From: Desulfobacterales bacterium HSG2
Lineage (GTDB): Bacteria; Desulfobacterota; Desulfobacteria; Desulfobacterales; 4be13
Direction: 5' to 3'
Length of the DNA stretch: 42,801 nt
Assembly (NCBI GenBank): GCA_030378035.1
Contig: JAUCGI010000005.1
Span: 8,750-51,550 of the forward strand
This document shows, piece by piece, positions 34,643 to 42,801 of the stretch. Each line of letters begins with the position of its first letter. Positions within the stretch are counted from its first letter, which is position 1. Under the pieces are notes generated by a model, which was not told the DNA's origin, ran no database searches, and saw only the letters and a list, made by a program, of their open reading frames with translations. Made by a program: the position numbers and the translations under genes.

Positions 34643-37216
34643 TTAATTAATCTTCAATTCATAATACGTAATACCTTCATATTGGGAAGATTCAACCGGC
34701 CCATAAAATAAATCTGGCCTATTATTGCTTTTGGAAATTATTAGTAGAATACTTATTCTTGACTCTTTTAACAAAGGTTTTAATAAACAATCATGAATTT
34801 TCGGGATCATTTTTTTGTTCCATGTGCCAACCTCCTCAAAGTGTTTAAAACAAATAATGACCGACCCAAGTTCATCTAATATTACTTCTATCCTAGAAGG
34901 TAAAACATATTTGATAAATCCAACAAACTCTGCAAACCTCATCTCTAAAGGAATATTTTCTATTTGAAAATTAATTCGTTTTTCTCTGAGTTCTCTTAAA
35001 GTATCATCCCATTCAGTTTTTAAAATCGGCTTATCTATTTTGATAGCCAAATAATCACTTATTTGTTGGATAATGTCAAAAAGTGTGTCAGCTCTATTTT
35101 TATATTGTATAGATCGCATATCACAAACAACGCAATGCTTAGTTTTCAAACTGTTTAGATATTGCTCAAAAACCAAGACAGCATTTTTAAAATACGGCGT
35201 TTTGCCGTAAAGGATAAATAAATTATTGTTATTGTCTTCATGTTCAAAAAAAATTTGTATTGCATCTCTAATTCCTCTATGTGAAGTAACTTTAGGAGAA
35301 GTTAGAATCGAACGGCGATATGTATTATCAATGTATAGGGTTGGTCGGTGAGCGGAATTGGGAAAGAGTGGGATAGACGCTATATCTCCTTGTCTTTGAT
35401 CTGGTGGATGAATTTCGGGGCGAGGAGCATCATTAAATTGTGTTTCATATATTCCGATCATTAGTTTATATACTGTATGAAGAGATAGATCACCATTTAT
35501 CTCCGGATTCCCTTGACGGAGGACAGTATATAAGGCTTTGGAGAAAATTGTATAATCTTCATTTTCTAATATACTTGACTTTGTTCCTGACGATGAAGAA
35601 CATAATACAGTAGTGCCTGCGTGAGGAGAATCTTTAAAAGCTTCAAATATCCTTGCGCCAGCTTGAAAATCTGATACACAGGCCCCTGAAAAGCAGCAAT
35701 CTAAAATTATATAACGACGCATATATCTCGCGTTGTTTTTGATCGTTGTCGCAAGCGATTTTAATCGTATTCCTGAAGAATACGGATTTTTTTCATTAGT
35801 GTCACGAATAGCTAAATAAAAGTCTTTATCATTGTTAAAGAATCCTCCGTGACCGATATAATAGAATATAAAATTACAAAAATTACAGTCATCTTTGACA
35901 TTTTCTTCAATTTTTGACATACAATTATCAAGAAAATTTATAATCTCTTCATCAATTATACTTGGATTCCAATCGCAATCAAAAAGATTAAGTAAGTTGT
36001 CTCTCGGAAGGTTAAATCCTTTTTCGTCAAGAAAATATTCCTCTATATCTCTAGCTGGATTTGACAACGCACTAGGATTATCAAAGTTTAATTTAGGGTA
36101 TTTCGGCCATTCCTTTGCTCCGAGTATGATGGCAAACGTCCTTCCCCTATTCCATCCTGAATTGATACTTTCATAAATGTCATCCCCCTCTTTAATCCCT
36201 GATGCTTTCGATGAAGCACGTTCTACAGCACTCTTAAACTCCTCCAGATTGACTGGAAGGACGGTATCACATTCCAGTAGTTCCCGGTGAGCTTTGTCTT
36301 CTATTTTATCCAAATCCAATGAAGGATTGCGCCACTGAATAATAGGTTTTCCTGCTGCCAGAGCTTGTTGATACTGAATACTGACATAGCTTGGCGAATT
36401 TGGATGTATCTTTCCACTCATATCGCTCAGAAGTTGAATAAATATTCCGCACTCTTTAAGCTCTCTATCTACCGCCTCTTTAAAGGCATCCGAGTCAGTA
36501 GAATAAAGGGACGTTACAGGCAGCACTTTGAAACCTGCCTGATCAATGTACCGTTTTACCTCATCATGCTCTGTAAAAAGGTTTTCTGGAACTTCAGCCA
36601 GAAAAACAGCCGGACGTGTACCCGGTTTATCTGTTGGAGTATCCGCTAACGATTTGAGGCATTTTAATTCCTTTGCCATATCGTTGCTGAGATCATTGAG
36701 ACGGTCGTAATATGGCTTATCGTTAGGATCTTTTGGATTCGGCATTGGGAAACCAAGTGTTCGTGGCGCTTTCTTTCCTTCCTGAACCCAGAAGCGATAA
36801 CCTAAAATATCTTTTCTGAACTCGGTTGGCCATTCATCTTTTTCTACTTTACCATACTCTATGATAAAGATACGTGAATTGGGACGGGGACGCCTGTCAG
36901 CTCTCTTTAAAAAAGTTTCTCTTTCAATTTTGCACCATTTCGAAGCAATATAGCCTGGTGACATTATAACTACCATTGTAGCTGTATGCTTAAGGGTTTC
37001 CAAAATCTCAGGTGTAATCGGTTCATTGCCAGATAATTTGCGATTATCCTTCCACAAAGAAAAAAAATCTCTTCTGCCTAATAACCGCGCTAGCTCATTT
37101 TCAAGCCCTTTCACCAGAGTTGATACCCATCCCTCATATGTATTGTCATTAGTCTTATTATCAACCCAAGCATAACTTACGAAAATATCATGCTTATAAC
37201 CAGGAACGAAAGCCAT
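34643..37216 (-). CDS. TIR / TIR-like / caspase effector protein
   Basis: This 857-residue multi-domain protein begins with a TIR domain (KHDIFVSYAWVDN, 8-20; SPGYIASKWCKIERE with E98 at the usual glutamate position). A second TIR-like domain covers about 202-340 (RPAVFLAEVPENLF, AGFKVLPVTSLYS). A caspase (peptidase C14) domain covers about 360-620, with the dyad H456 in YYIGHGG and C508 in LDCCFSGA. The C-terminal 230 residues contain LFILYGKTPYFKNAVL, which resembles a STAND P-loop region that has lost its GKT lysine context, perhaps an inactive STAND module. TIR domains often cleave NAD and caspases cut proteins. GGAGAG precedes the ATG. Confidence 0.88.
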   Translation of the reverse strand: MAFVPGYKHDIFVSYAWVDNKTNDNTYEGWVSTLVKGLENELARLLGRRDFFSLWKDNRKLSGNEPITPEILETLKHTATMVVIMSPGYIASKWCKIERETFLKRADRRPRPNSRIFIIEYGKVEKDEWPTEFRKDILGYRFWVQEGKKAPRTLGFPMPNPKDPNDKPYYDRLNDLSNDMAKELKCLKSLADTPTDKPGTRPAVFLAEVPENLFTEHDEVKRYIDQAGFKVLPVTSLYSTDSDAFKEAVDRELKECGIFIQLLSDMSGKIHPNSPSYVSIQYQQALAAGKPIIQWRNPSLDLDKIEDKAHRELLECDTVLPVNLEEFKSAVERASSKASGIKEGDDIYESINSGWNRGRTFAIILGAKEWPKYPKLNFDNPSALSNPARDIEEYFLDEKGFNLPRDNLLNLFDCDWNPSIIDEEIINFLDNCMSKIEENVKDDCNFCNFIFYYIGHGGFFNNDKDFYLAIRDTNEKNPYSSGIRLKSLATTIKNNARYMRRYIILDCCFSGACVSDFQAGARIFEAFKDSPHAGTTVLCSSSSGTKSSILENEDYTIFSKALYTVLRQGNPEINGDLSLHTVYKLMIGIYETQFNDAPRPEIHPPDQRQGDIASIPLFPNSAHRPTLYIDNTYRRSILTSPKVTSHRGIRDAIQIFFEHEDNNNNLFILYGKTPYFKNAVLVFEQYLNSLKTKHCVVCDMRSIQYKNRADTLFDIIQQISDYLAIKIDKPILKTEWDDTLRELREKRINFQIENIPLEMRFAEFVGFIKYVLPSRIEVILDELGSVIICFKHFEEVGTWNKKMIPKIHDCLLKPLLKESRISILLIISKSNNRPDLFYGPVESSQYEGITYYELKIN

Positions 37217-37276
37217 AAAGGAATCTCTCCGTTTTTATTCTATTTTCATATTGTGTCCCCCTTACGGAACATTCAT

Positions 37277-37780
37277 TCATCGGTTATCAACAACCTCTGA
37301 CTTATAAAAATCCTCTAATTCTGTCAAATCCTCCTCCACACCTGCCATATCACCGAGCATTTTCGTGTAATTCCTTAACTTGGGCTGAAGCTCTGATAAT
37401 TCCTTTCGGAACTTATGGCATCCTTCCTTTGTCTGAAATGCGTTTTCCATCTGCAATTTATGCCATTTCGCCGTAAAAGGGTTGATAACCTGATTCAGAA
37501 TTAAGACGGCAATTTTCGTGAATTCCAGACAATCCCTGCCGTAATGCTTGATCACATTTCTTGTAGTGCCAAATATCGAATAGATACTTTGTAACGCTGT
37601 TTCTTCATCACCTTCTCCAGTATCTAATTCCCGGGTGGTAACGCGGGTCAGGAGTTCCACATATAATTCCCAAGCAGCATTTCTGTCCGCTTCCCGAGGA
37701 TTCCACTCCATCTCTAAAAACGGCGTTTTTATTTTGAGAGAGGTCATATCCCAATTTTCAAGCCATTTTTTCCATTTCAT
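37277..37780 (-). CDS. Unknown 167-residue helical protein
   Basis: The start is set at 37780 because AAGGAGG lies nine bases upstream; the longer frame from 37885 would overlap the receiver-GAF gene. The protein reads MKWKKWLENWDMTSLKIKTP, then LEMEWNPREADRNAAWELYV, IFGTTRNVIKHYGRDCLEFT and VINPFTAKWHKLQMENAF. I believe similar uncharacterised proteins occur beside TIR and STAND genes elsewhere, but I cannot name a family. No membrane segment or nuclease motif is seen. It lies 60 bases before the TIR-caspase gene, so it may be a partner of that effector. Confidence 0.78.
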   Translation of the reverse strand: MKWKKWLENWDMTSLKIKTPFLEMEWNPREADRNAAWELYVELLTRVTTRELDTGEGDEETALQSIYSIFGTTRNVIKHYGRDCLEFTKIAVLILNQVINPFTAKWHKLQMENAFQTKEGCHKFRKELSELQPKLRNYTKMLGDMAGVEEDLTELEDFYKSEVVDNR

Positions 37781-37859
37781 ACGCAATATCCTCCTTGATA
37801 TTTGATCTTCGTGTAACTCGTTCATAAAAGCAAATAAGTTCAGATGCGGTTTTGGATGT

Positions 37860-39815
37860 TTATTTGATCCATCCACCAAGGTCACTACGGTCGGAAATGC
37901 ACTCTTTCGCTATCTGGTAAAGTTTCTGGCTCATAATTGCTCTGCTGAGGTTAAATGTCACATTTTCAAGAACTTTTTGGTCATTAATAGTAAAAGTCTT
38001 ATATAAACTGTGCTGGGCCAATTCTATTACTCCAATACATTTATCTTCCAATTCAATGGGTATCCCAAGAAATTGTAAGTATGGAAAGTTTTCATCATCA
38101 GGATCAACATGAATTGCCTTATGTTTTTTAAGGAACCTCCTGAATTCCCGGGGATGATTGAGCCGTAACGAAAGCTTCTTTTCGACCACATATTGAAGAA
38201 ATCCAGTTGTATCCGGCCCATCATCAAGATCAAAAGAAAAAGGAATTTGTGACTCGTCTTTTGGGGAAGTACTCGCTTTAAGGATGTAAAATTTGAACTC
38301 ATGGAGGAGATAAAGGTTACAGGCTTCACATTTCAACACATCCACAACCTTATCTGTGAAACCGGCTAAAAAGTCCCTACTCCGAATATCAAGCTTGTTC
38401 AAAAACCGATTAAGTTCATTCGTCATACGGTCTATTGTATGTTGCCGAGATAATAAAATATGTGGTGATACCCGGTTGCTCACTATTCTTAATAATCGCA
38501 CCTGGTCTTCTGAAAAGGCATCTTCTTTATCGCTGGCAATGGTAATCGATCCCAATAAACAGTCATCAACAAATATACCGGCAACCATTACTGACTTTGG
38601 AGCTTCGTTATAAAATCTTTCATAAATATTGCCTTTTTTCAGAACAGGAAAATAGGAATAATCAATTTCCCTAACGGTAACACTGCACAAGGAGGCAAAC
38701 TTTTCAGTTGTCCCTTCTTGTTTAAGCCTCCAGTTATGATCCCAGAAGGAAACAAGACTGACTTCCGCCCTTTTATTACCACCTTCTCCCATAACTTTAT
38801 GGTCATCAAAGATCAGAATACATCCACGGTCTCCTTTAAATCTCTCCACACAACCATGTAGCAATGCCCCCAACGCTTCTTTAACCTCAGTCTTTTTCCC
38901 CATACAAGCAATGATTCCATTTGTGATCTGTCGGGTTTCATCAGAGGAGGCAATGGCATAGCTTACCTGATTTATAAAAGTTTGGATGATGCTCCATTCC
39001 TGGCTATCTATAGGAGATTCAAGTTGATGAAAAATATTCACCACACCAAGAATTCTATCCTGATATCTCAAAGGCTTGCACGTCCATCCTAATGAGCGGT
39101 CCTTAAACTCACACTCACTAAACTGGCGGATGCCATCATCGGAACAATGCTTGATCGTATCTGTAAATCTTTTGATTTCTTTTTCAATATCATTTGCTAT
39201 TCCATCCGCAGCCTTTAATTCCAGTATTCCACTCTCTTTACGATAAAGAGAGGCTCCAACCGTTAACGGGATGTTTGTCAACGCCTTAACAGAATATTCA
39301 AAAATTTTCTGCAAGCTGGCTGCTTTATCCATCAGATCGGCAACCTTACTTAGTATGGTAATATGGATTGTACTTTTTCTTAGTCGATCTTTTAATCTTC
39401 TAAATTGAACAGACCTTTTTATGTGAAAAACGATTGCATCGATGTCAAAAGGTTTTTCTATGTAATCGTCCGCCCCCTCCTTCATGGCGGTTACTGCCGT
39501 ATCAACCTTTCCACACCCCGTAATAATGATAACATTGAATTCCGGCCGCTCTCTCCTTATTTCCAAAAGTATATCCAACCCGTTACCGTCAGGTAGTATC
39601 AGGTCCAAAAACACAACATCATAATGCTTTTCGGCATTTTTTGTTTCAAATACACCCTCTTCTCCGTTTTTACAGAGAGTGACCTGATATCCTCTCGTTC
39701 TTCCTCCTGTAGCAAACAGGTTCCTCGTATCTTCATTATCGTCGATAACCAGAATTCGGCACTTGCTCAAATCAATTTCACAAGCATCACTTTCCCAATT
39801 GTCAATATTGTTCAT
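37860..39815 (-). CDS. Response regulator with GAF domains
   Basis: This 651-residue protein has an N-terminal receiver with D25-D26, phosphoacceptor D71 in FLDLILPDG, T99 and K121 (IEKPFD). The rest is made of GAF-type sensor domains (about 150-290, 300-445 and 450-630), for example SLQKIFEYSVKALTNIP and FLGIPIELEDKCIGVIELAQ. There is no DNA-binding, cyclase or HD-GYP output, so phosphorylation probably changes protein interactions and not transcription directly. It follows the kinase gene after 23 bases and most likely is its partner. Confidence 0.88.
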   Translation of the reverse strand: MNNIDNWESDACEIDLSKCRILVIDDNEDTRNLFATGGRTRGYQVTLCKNGEEGVFETKNAEKHYDVVFLDLILPDGNGLDILLEIRRERPEFNVIIITGCGKVDTAVTAMKEGADDYIEKPFDIDAIVFHIKRSVQFRRLKDRLRKSTIHITILSKVADLMDKAASLQKIFEYSVKALTNIPLTVGASLYRKESGILELKAADGIANDIEKEIKRFTDTIKHCSDDGIRQFSECEFKDRSLGWTCKPLRYQDRILGVVNIFHQLESPIDSQEWSIIQTFINQVSYAIASSDETRQITNGIIACMGKKTEVKEALGALLHGCVERFKGDRGCILIFDDHKVMGEGGNKRAEVSLVSFWDHNWRLKQEGTTEKFASLCSVTVREIDYSYFPVLKKGNIYERFYNEAPKSVMVAGIFVDDCLLGSITIASDKEDAFSEDQVRLLRIVSNRVSPHILLSRQHTIDRMTNELNRFLNKLDIRSRDFLAGFTDKVVDVLKCEACNLYLLHEFKFYILKASTSPKDESQIPFSFDLDDGPDTTGFLQYVVEKKLSLRLNHPREFRRFLKKHKAIHVDPDDENFPYLQFLGIPIELEDKCIGVIELAQHSLYKTFTINDQKVLENVTFNLSRAIMSQKLYQIAKECISDRSDLGGWIK

Positions 39816-39838
39816 ATTTTTCTCCCATTAACAGTGAT

Positions 39839-41560
39839 TTATGATGTTCTGCTGTCCACTGGAAGCCTGACTGTAAAAGTTGTTCTATAATTGACAGACG
39901 AAGATACAGAGATCGTTCCTCCGAGAGCGTTTATTATGCTTTTGGAAATAGTCAAACCAAGACCGGTTCCACCTCTGGTGCTATAATATGATCTGAAAAT
40001 TTTATCTAAATCTTTTTGATGGATCCCCTTACCGTTATCATGTACTTTTATTATAATTGGCAGTTCCGCTTTGGATTCAACAGTCGTTTCCACTTTAATC
40101 TTTTTCCCCCTGTCAAGAAGTTGTATCGGGTTCAAAATCAAGTTTATCAGGACTTGGAGCAGACCGTTGGGATCTGTTATAATAGTAATTTTTGATTGTC
40201 CGGATCGGAATTCGAGATGGATATTCTTTTCATTGGCTTTGTATCTTAAAAAAGAAATAGTTTTCTCGATAAGTTGATTAATTTCCACCTCCTCTCTTTT
40301 TCTATCTTGAATCTGGGAAGTGGCAAGAAGTTCATTCAACCATTTAGCCACTCGCATACCTGTGTTTAATATATTTTCTGACATATCAACGCCCAAACTC
40401 TGGCTTCCTGACAGATCCAGGGCAGGGTTGGAAAAAATCCGTTTTAATTCTTTGGATAATCCTACTACACTCATCAGGGCATTCTTGATTTCATGAACCG
40501 TTCCAGATAGCAATTCACTAATATTTATTTGTTTGTTAAATCTTTGGATAGCATTGTTCAAATCCTGTTTCTGCCTGAGAACCGAAAAGAACACCGAAAT
40601 AGTCAATAATGTTATCAGGTGTGAAAAATGGTATTGATTTCGTTGACGATGAAAAAGAAATATAGCCTGTTTTTCACCCCCTCCTGCCTCGTAGGTAGTA
40701 GCAATGCAGGAACAGAAATTAAAGAACTCCAGTAAATTCTGAAATTCAGGTTTCATTTTGGGGCTTGAGGCATCAGCTTCGAGAATCGAGGTGCCATCTT
40801 TCAGAATATTCCCTACCGGACTCCGTTGAAGGTTGTATATTGGTATTTGCCGATTCAAATCCCTGGATTTAACGAGCGTAATATCATTTTCCCCACTCTT
40901 TTGTGCAAAAATGGCACACGCGTCATAAGGTATCATAAGATTAAGAAGATTTAAAACCCTGTCGAGTAAATACTCCTCATTGCCCAGCGCATCGGACTCA
41001 TCAATCAAGGAATTTATGATTTCACGGGTATTGCGAGTCTTTTCTTCCTCACCATGTTTGCGAAGATTTTGTTTATCAATCTGCAATCGATAAAGTTTAT
41101 TACCGATTTCAGGAGAGACTGTTAATAGTTTATCAATGTCGGCTTCTTTGAAGTGATTTGTTCTGCCAGAGTCCGCTGTTATCGCACCATATATTCGGTT
41201 CCCCTTTGTTATCGGAACTGCGATCGCCGATCTAACTTTTTGTGAAGATGACAAAATATAAGCATTGGGGTCCTTTTTCAATTCCTTATTAATATCACCG
41301 ATAATCACCGGTTTCCCACTTTGGACAGCATTCCCTGTGATACCTTGCCCTAGTTCATAGTATGCCGCTTTGGGACAGAAATCAAAATTCTTTGTGTATT
41401 CCCTTTTAAGTGCCAGATTACCGGAATTTTCATCATACAAAATAACAGCACAGGCATCGCACTTTAAACTGCTCTGAATATAGCAAAGCATAAGCTCAAT
41501 GACCTCATCCTCTGAAGCACATTGACGAAGCTCTTTATCGAATTCGGATTTGTTCATCAT
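39839..41560 (-). CDS. Soluble GAF-GAF histidine kinase
   Basis: This 573-residue kinase has two GAF domains (about 15-160 and 180-330), a histidine box LSGTVHEIKNALMSVVG with H356, and a C-terminal ATPase with DPNGLLQVLINLILN (N box), HDNGKGI and GTGLGLTISKSI. No membrane helix is present, so it senses an internal signal. The ATG at 41560 is followed at once by a second ATG and has no clear ribosome-binding site. It is the first gene of the - strand row and presumably sets the response of the downstream TIR-caspase/STAND/peptide genes. Confidence 0.9.
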   Translation of the reverse strand: MMNKSEFDKELRQCASEDEVIELMLCYIQSSLKCDACAVILYDENSGNLALKREYTKNFDFCPKAAYYELGQGITGNAVQSGKPVIIGDINKELKKDPNAYILSSSQKVRSAIAVPITKGNRIYGAITADSGRTNHFKEADIDKLLTVSPEIGNKLYRLQIDKQNLRKHGEEEKTRNTREIINSLIDESDALGNEEYLLDRVLNLLNLMIPYDACAIFAQKSGENDITLVKSRDLNRQIPIYNLQRSPVGNILKDGTSILEADASSPKMKPEFQNLLEFFNFCSCIATTYEAGGGEKQAIFLFHRQRNQYHFSHLITLLTISVFFSVLRQKQDLNNAIQRFNKQINISELLSGTVHEIKNALMSVVGLSKELKRIFSNPALDLSGSQSLGVDMSENILNTGMRVAKWLNELLATSQIQDRKREEVEINQLIEKTISFLRYKANEKNIHLEFRSGQSKITIITDPNGLLQVLINLILNPIQLLDRGKKIKVETTVESKAELPIIIKVHDNGKGIHQKDLDKIFRSYYSTRGGTGLGLTISKSIINALGGTISVSSSVNYRTTFTVRLPVDSRTS

Positions 41561-41610
41561 GCTTTTTTAATCGACGATTAAGTTTTTTTTAAGGGCAGGA
41601 AGCATAATAT

Positions 41611-41626
41611 TGGCACAATTCTTGCC
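41611..41626 (+). promoter_or_regulatory. Sigma-54-type promoter match (-24/-12)
   Basis: TGGCACAATTCTTGCC fits the consensus TGGCAC-N5-TTGC with exact spacing. It reads rightward, away from the histidine kinase gene and into the repeat region at 41640-42660, where no ORF of note exists. It may drive a non-coding RNA or be a chance match. Confidence 0.45.
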
Positions 41627-41699
41627 TTTTCTTTAATCAGTTAATATAATTAATTAAATTTTCATATAAGCAGAAGTTATGATTTCATAGGCGCGTTGA

Positions 41700-42660
41700 G
41701 ATTTGTCAAAATTTTAAAATTTAGTGCATACAAAATTTCAGTTACAATCGTTCATACGTTCATACAGTTTCAGTTTGTAAATATATAAAAATAAGTATTC
41801 TATTGATTAAAAATCAACAAGTCAACAAAAAAGTTAAGGGTGTTAAAAGATGCTGGTTGGAATCCGCTGATTATTAAAAGCTAACGCTTTACACTCACAA
41901 AGTTAATTAATAGTGCGCGGAATTGGAGGCTAACCGCGCAGATCGCAAAATTTCAGTTACAATCGTATCGTTGGCATCCTTCATTGCCCAGTTTACACTT
42001 TTATTTCTGCAACAAAGGCCGCGAAGTTTCTGTTTCCCGGCACCTTTGCGCCTCCGCGCCTCTGCGAGAGGTGAGACTGCCTCACCAAAAGTGTAAACTA
42101 CTTTTGGACTTCTGTGAAGGATGCCCAATCGTTCATACGGTTTGTGAATATTAAAGATGTCTTTTATTGGTTAAAAATCAGCAAGTCAACAAAAAAGTTA
42201 AGGTGAAGACCCCGTTCAACAAAAAAGTTGGATGAATGCCTCGTTTCAAAAGATGCTGGCTGAAATGACAGATCATAATTATCCGATGATTATTAAAAGC
42301 CAGCACTTTCAATTACACCCAAAAGTTAATTATATAGTGCGTACAAAATCTCAGTTACAACCGTTTATACAGTTTGTAAACATAAAAAAGATGTATTTTA
42401 TTGATTAAAAATCGACAAGTCAACAAAAAAGTTAAGGGTGTGTTAGATGAAGACCTCGTTTCAAAAGATGACTGGCTGAAATGACAGATCATAGTGCGTA
42501 CAAAATTCCAGTTACAGTTGTCCATATAGTTTGTGGATATTAAAGATGTCTTTTATTGGTTAAAAATCAACAAGTCAACAAAAAAGTTAGATGAAGACCT
42601 CGTTTCAAAAAATGCTGGCTGAAAAACACTTCTAATTAATTACACCTAAAAGTTAATGTA
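41700..42660. repeat. Long AT-rich repeat, about four copies
   Basis: Each copy contains TAGTGCGTACAAAAT, CAGTTACAATCGTTCATAC, AGTTTGT, GATTAAAAATCAACAAGTC followed by AACAAAAAAGTTAAG, and a variable tail with CCTCGTTTCAAAAGATG and GCTGGCTGAAATGACAG. Copies begin near 41722, 41911, 42337 and 42491. The second is interrupted by the element at 41973-42125, and copies differ by internal deletions. The small ORF at 41907-42128 lies across two repeats and is not a gene. Confidence 0.88.
41973..42125. repeat. GGCATCC-ended element, copy 4, inserted in another repeat
   Basis: The ends GGCATCCTTCATTG and CTGTGAAGGATGCC are inverted repeats; subterminal CAGTTTACACTTTT and AAAAGTGTAAACTAC pair. The centre has CTTTGCGCCTCCGCGCCTCT followed by GCGAGAGGTGAGAC. 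The element interrupts CAGTTACAATCGTTCATAC: AATCGT occurs just before and just after it, as expected of a short target duplication. Confidence 0.88.
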
Positions 42661-42801
42661 GTTACACTTGCCTTATAAAAATGTTTGCCATGACACTTTG
42701 ATAATTAATTCAAAAGGTGTGAACCAAGCTGCTCCCGCTTTTCCAATTTAGTTTATTCATAGATACAATAAAGGGAAAAGTCAATGGGGTGAAGAGAGTA
42801 T
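42661..42801. other. Right edge without recognisable feature
   Basis: This AT-rich sequence follows the last long repeat. I see no gene. The final bases (AAAGTCAATGGGGTGAAGAG) offer an ATG followed by GGG and a stop, so no reading frame starts convincingly before the window ends. Confidence 0.5.

Noticed and set aside
41907-42128. 73-residue - strand ORF
   Set aside because: Spans two unrelated repeats, including the GGCATCC-ended element.

Overview
The window looks like part of a repeat-rich chromosome from a Gram-negative, probably filamentous or multicellular sulfate-reducing Desulfobacterota (Desulfonema-like). This is inferred from outer-membrane-type adaptor proteins, AlgH, large STAND/TPR and TIR-caspase proteins, many small toxin-antitoxin remnants and dense palindromic repeats; there is no rRNA or marker gene to prove it. 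I saw no rRNA, tRNA, CRISPR array or transposase gene.

Left part (1-4677, + strand): a hairpin array and a composite repeat, then a chain of small toxin-antitoxin-type genes: an antitoxin with a frameshifted ParE-like toxin, short unknown genes, and an intact MNT/HEPN pair. A D-serine ammonia-lyase follows.

Middle part (4678-22311, mostly + strand): parts of an envelope export or peptide-processing system (an M50 protease-HlyD fusion, a short periplasmic adaptor, a GAF-HlyD protein) are separated by an HD phosphohydrolase/YwgA pair, a HAMP membrane protein and an orphan BrnA antitoxin. Then come a truncated glycerate kinase, AlgH, a dynamin-like GTPase, a 29-residue membrane peptide, a periplasmic Cache protein and a chemotaxis receptor. 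Between these genes lie at least four repeat classes: hairpin arrays with a shared GATT-loop-AAATC core, heptanucleotide tandem repeats of several different sequences, elements with GGCATCC ends, and CTGATTATAAC-ended palindromes, some nested inside others.

Right part (22327-41560, all - strand): after mobB there is one long gene row. In transcription order it holds a GAF histidine kinase, a receiver-GAF protein, an unknown 167-residue protein, a TIR/TIR-like/caspase protein, a STAND ATPase, an unknown 221-residue protein, a TPR-STAND protein, a 55-residue peptide, a second TPR-STAND protein, a 56-residue peptide and a radical SAM/SPASM protein with a PqqD-like tail. The two short peptides are homologous without gaps, both carry FALSSS at the C-terminus, and both start in an ATGA overlap with the stop codon of their TPR-STAND gene. 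I read this as a conflict or signalling system in which NLR-like sensors and a caspase/TIR effector are tied to a ribosomally made, radical-SAM-modified peptide. It recalls the actinobacterial FxsA/FxsB/FxsC systems but has a different peptide motif. It is the most interesting content of the window.

The right edge (41561-42801) has no gene. It holds about four copies of a long AT-rich repeat, one of which is interrupted by a GGCATCC-ended element, and a sigma-54-like promoter pointing into the repeats.
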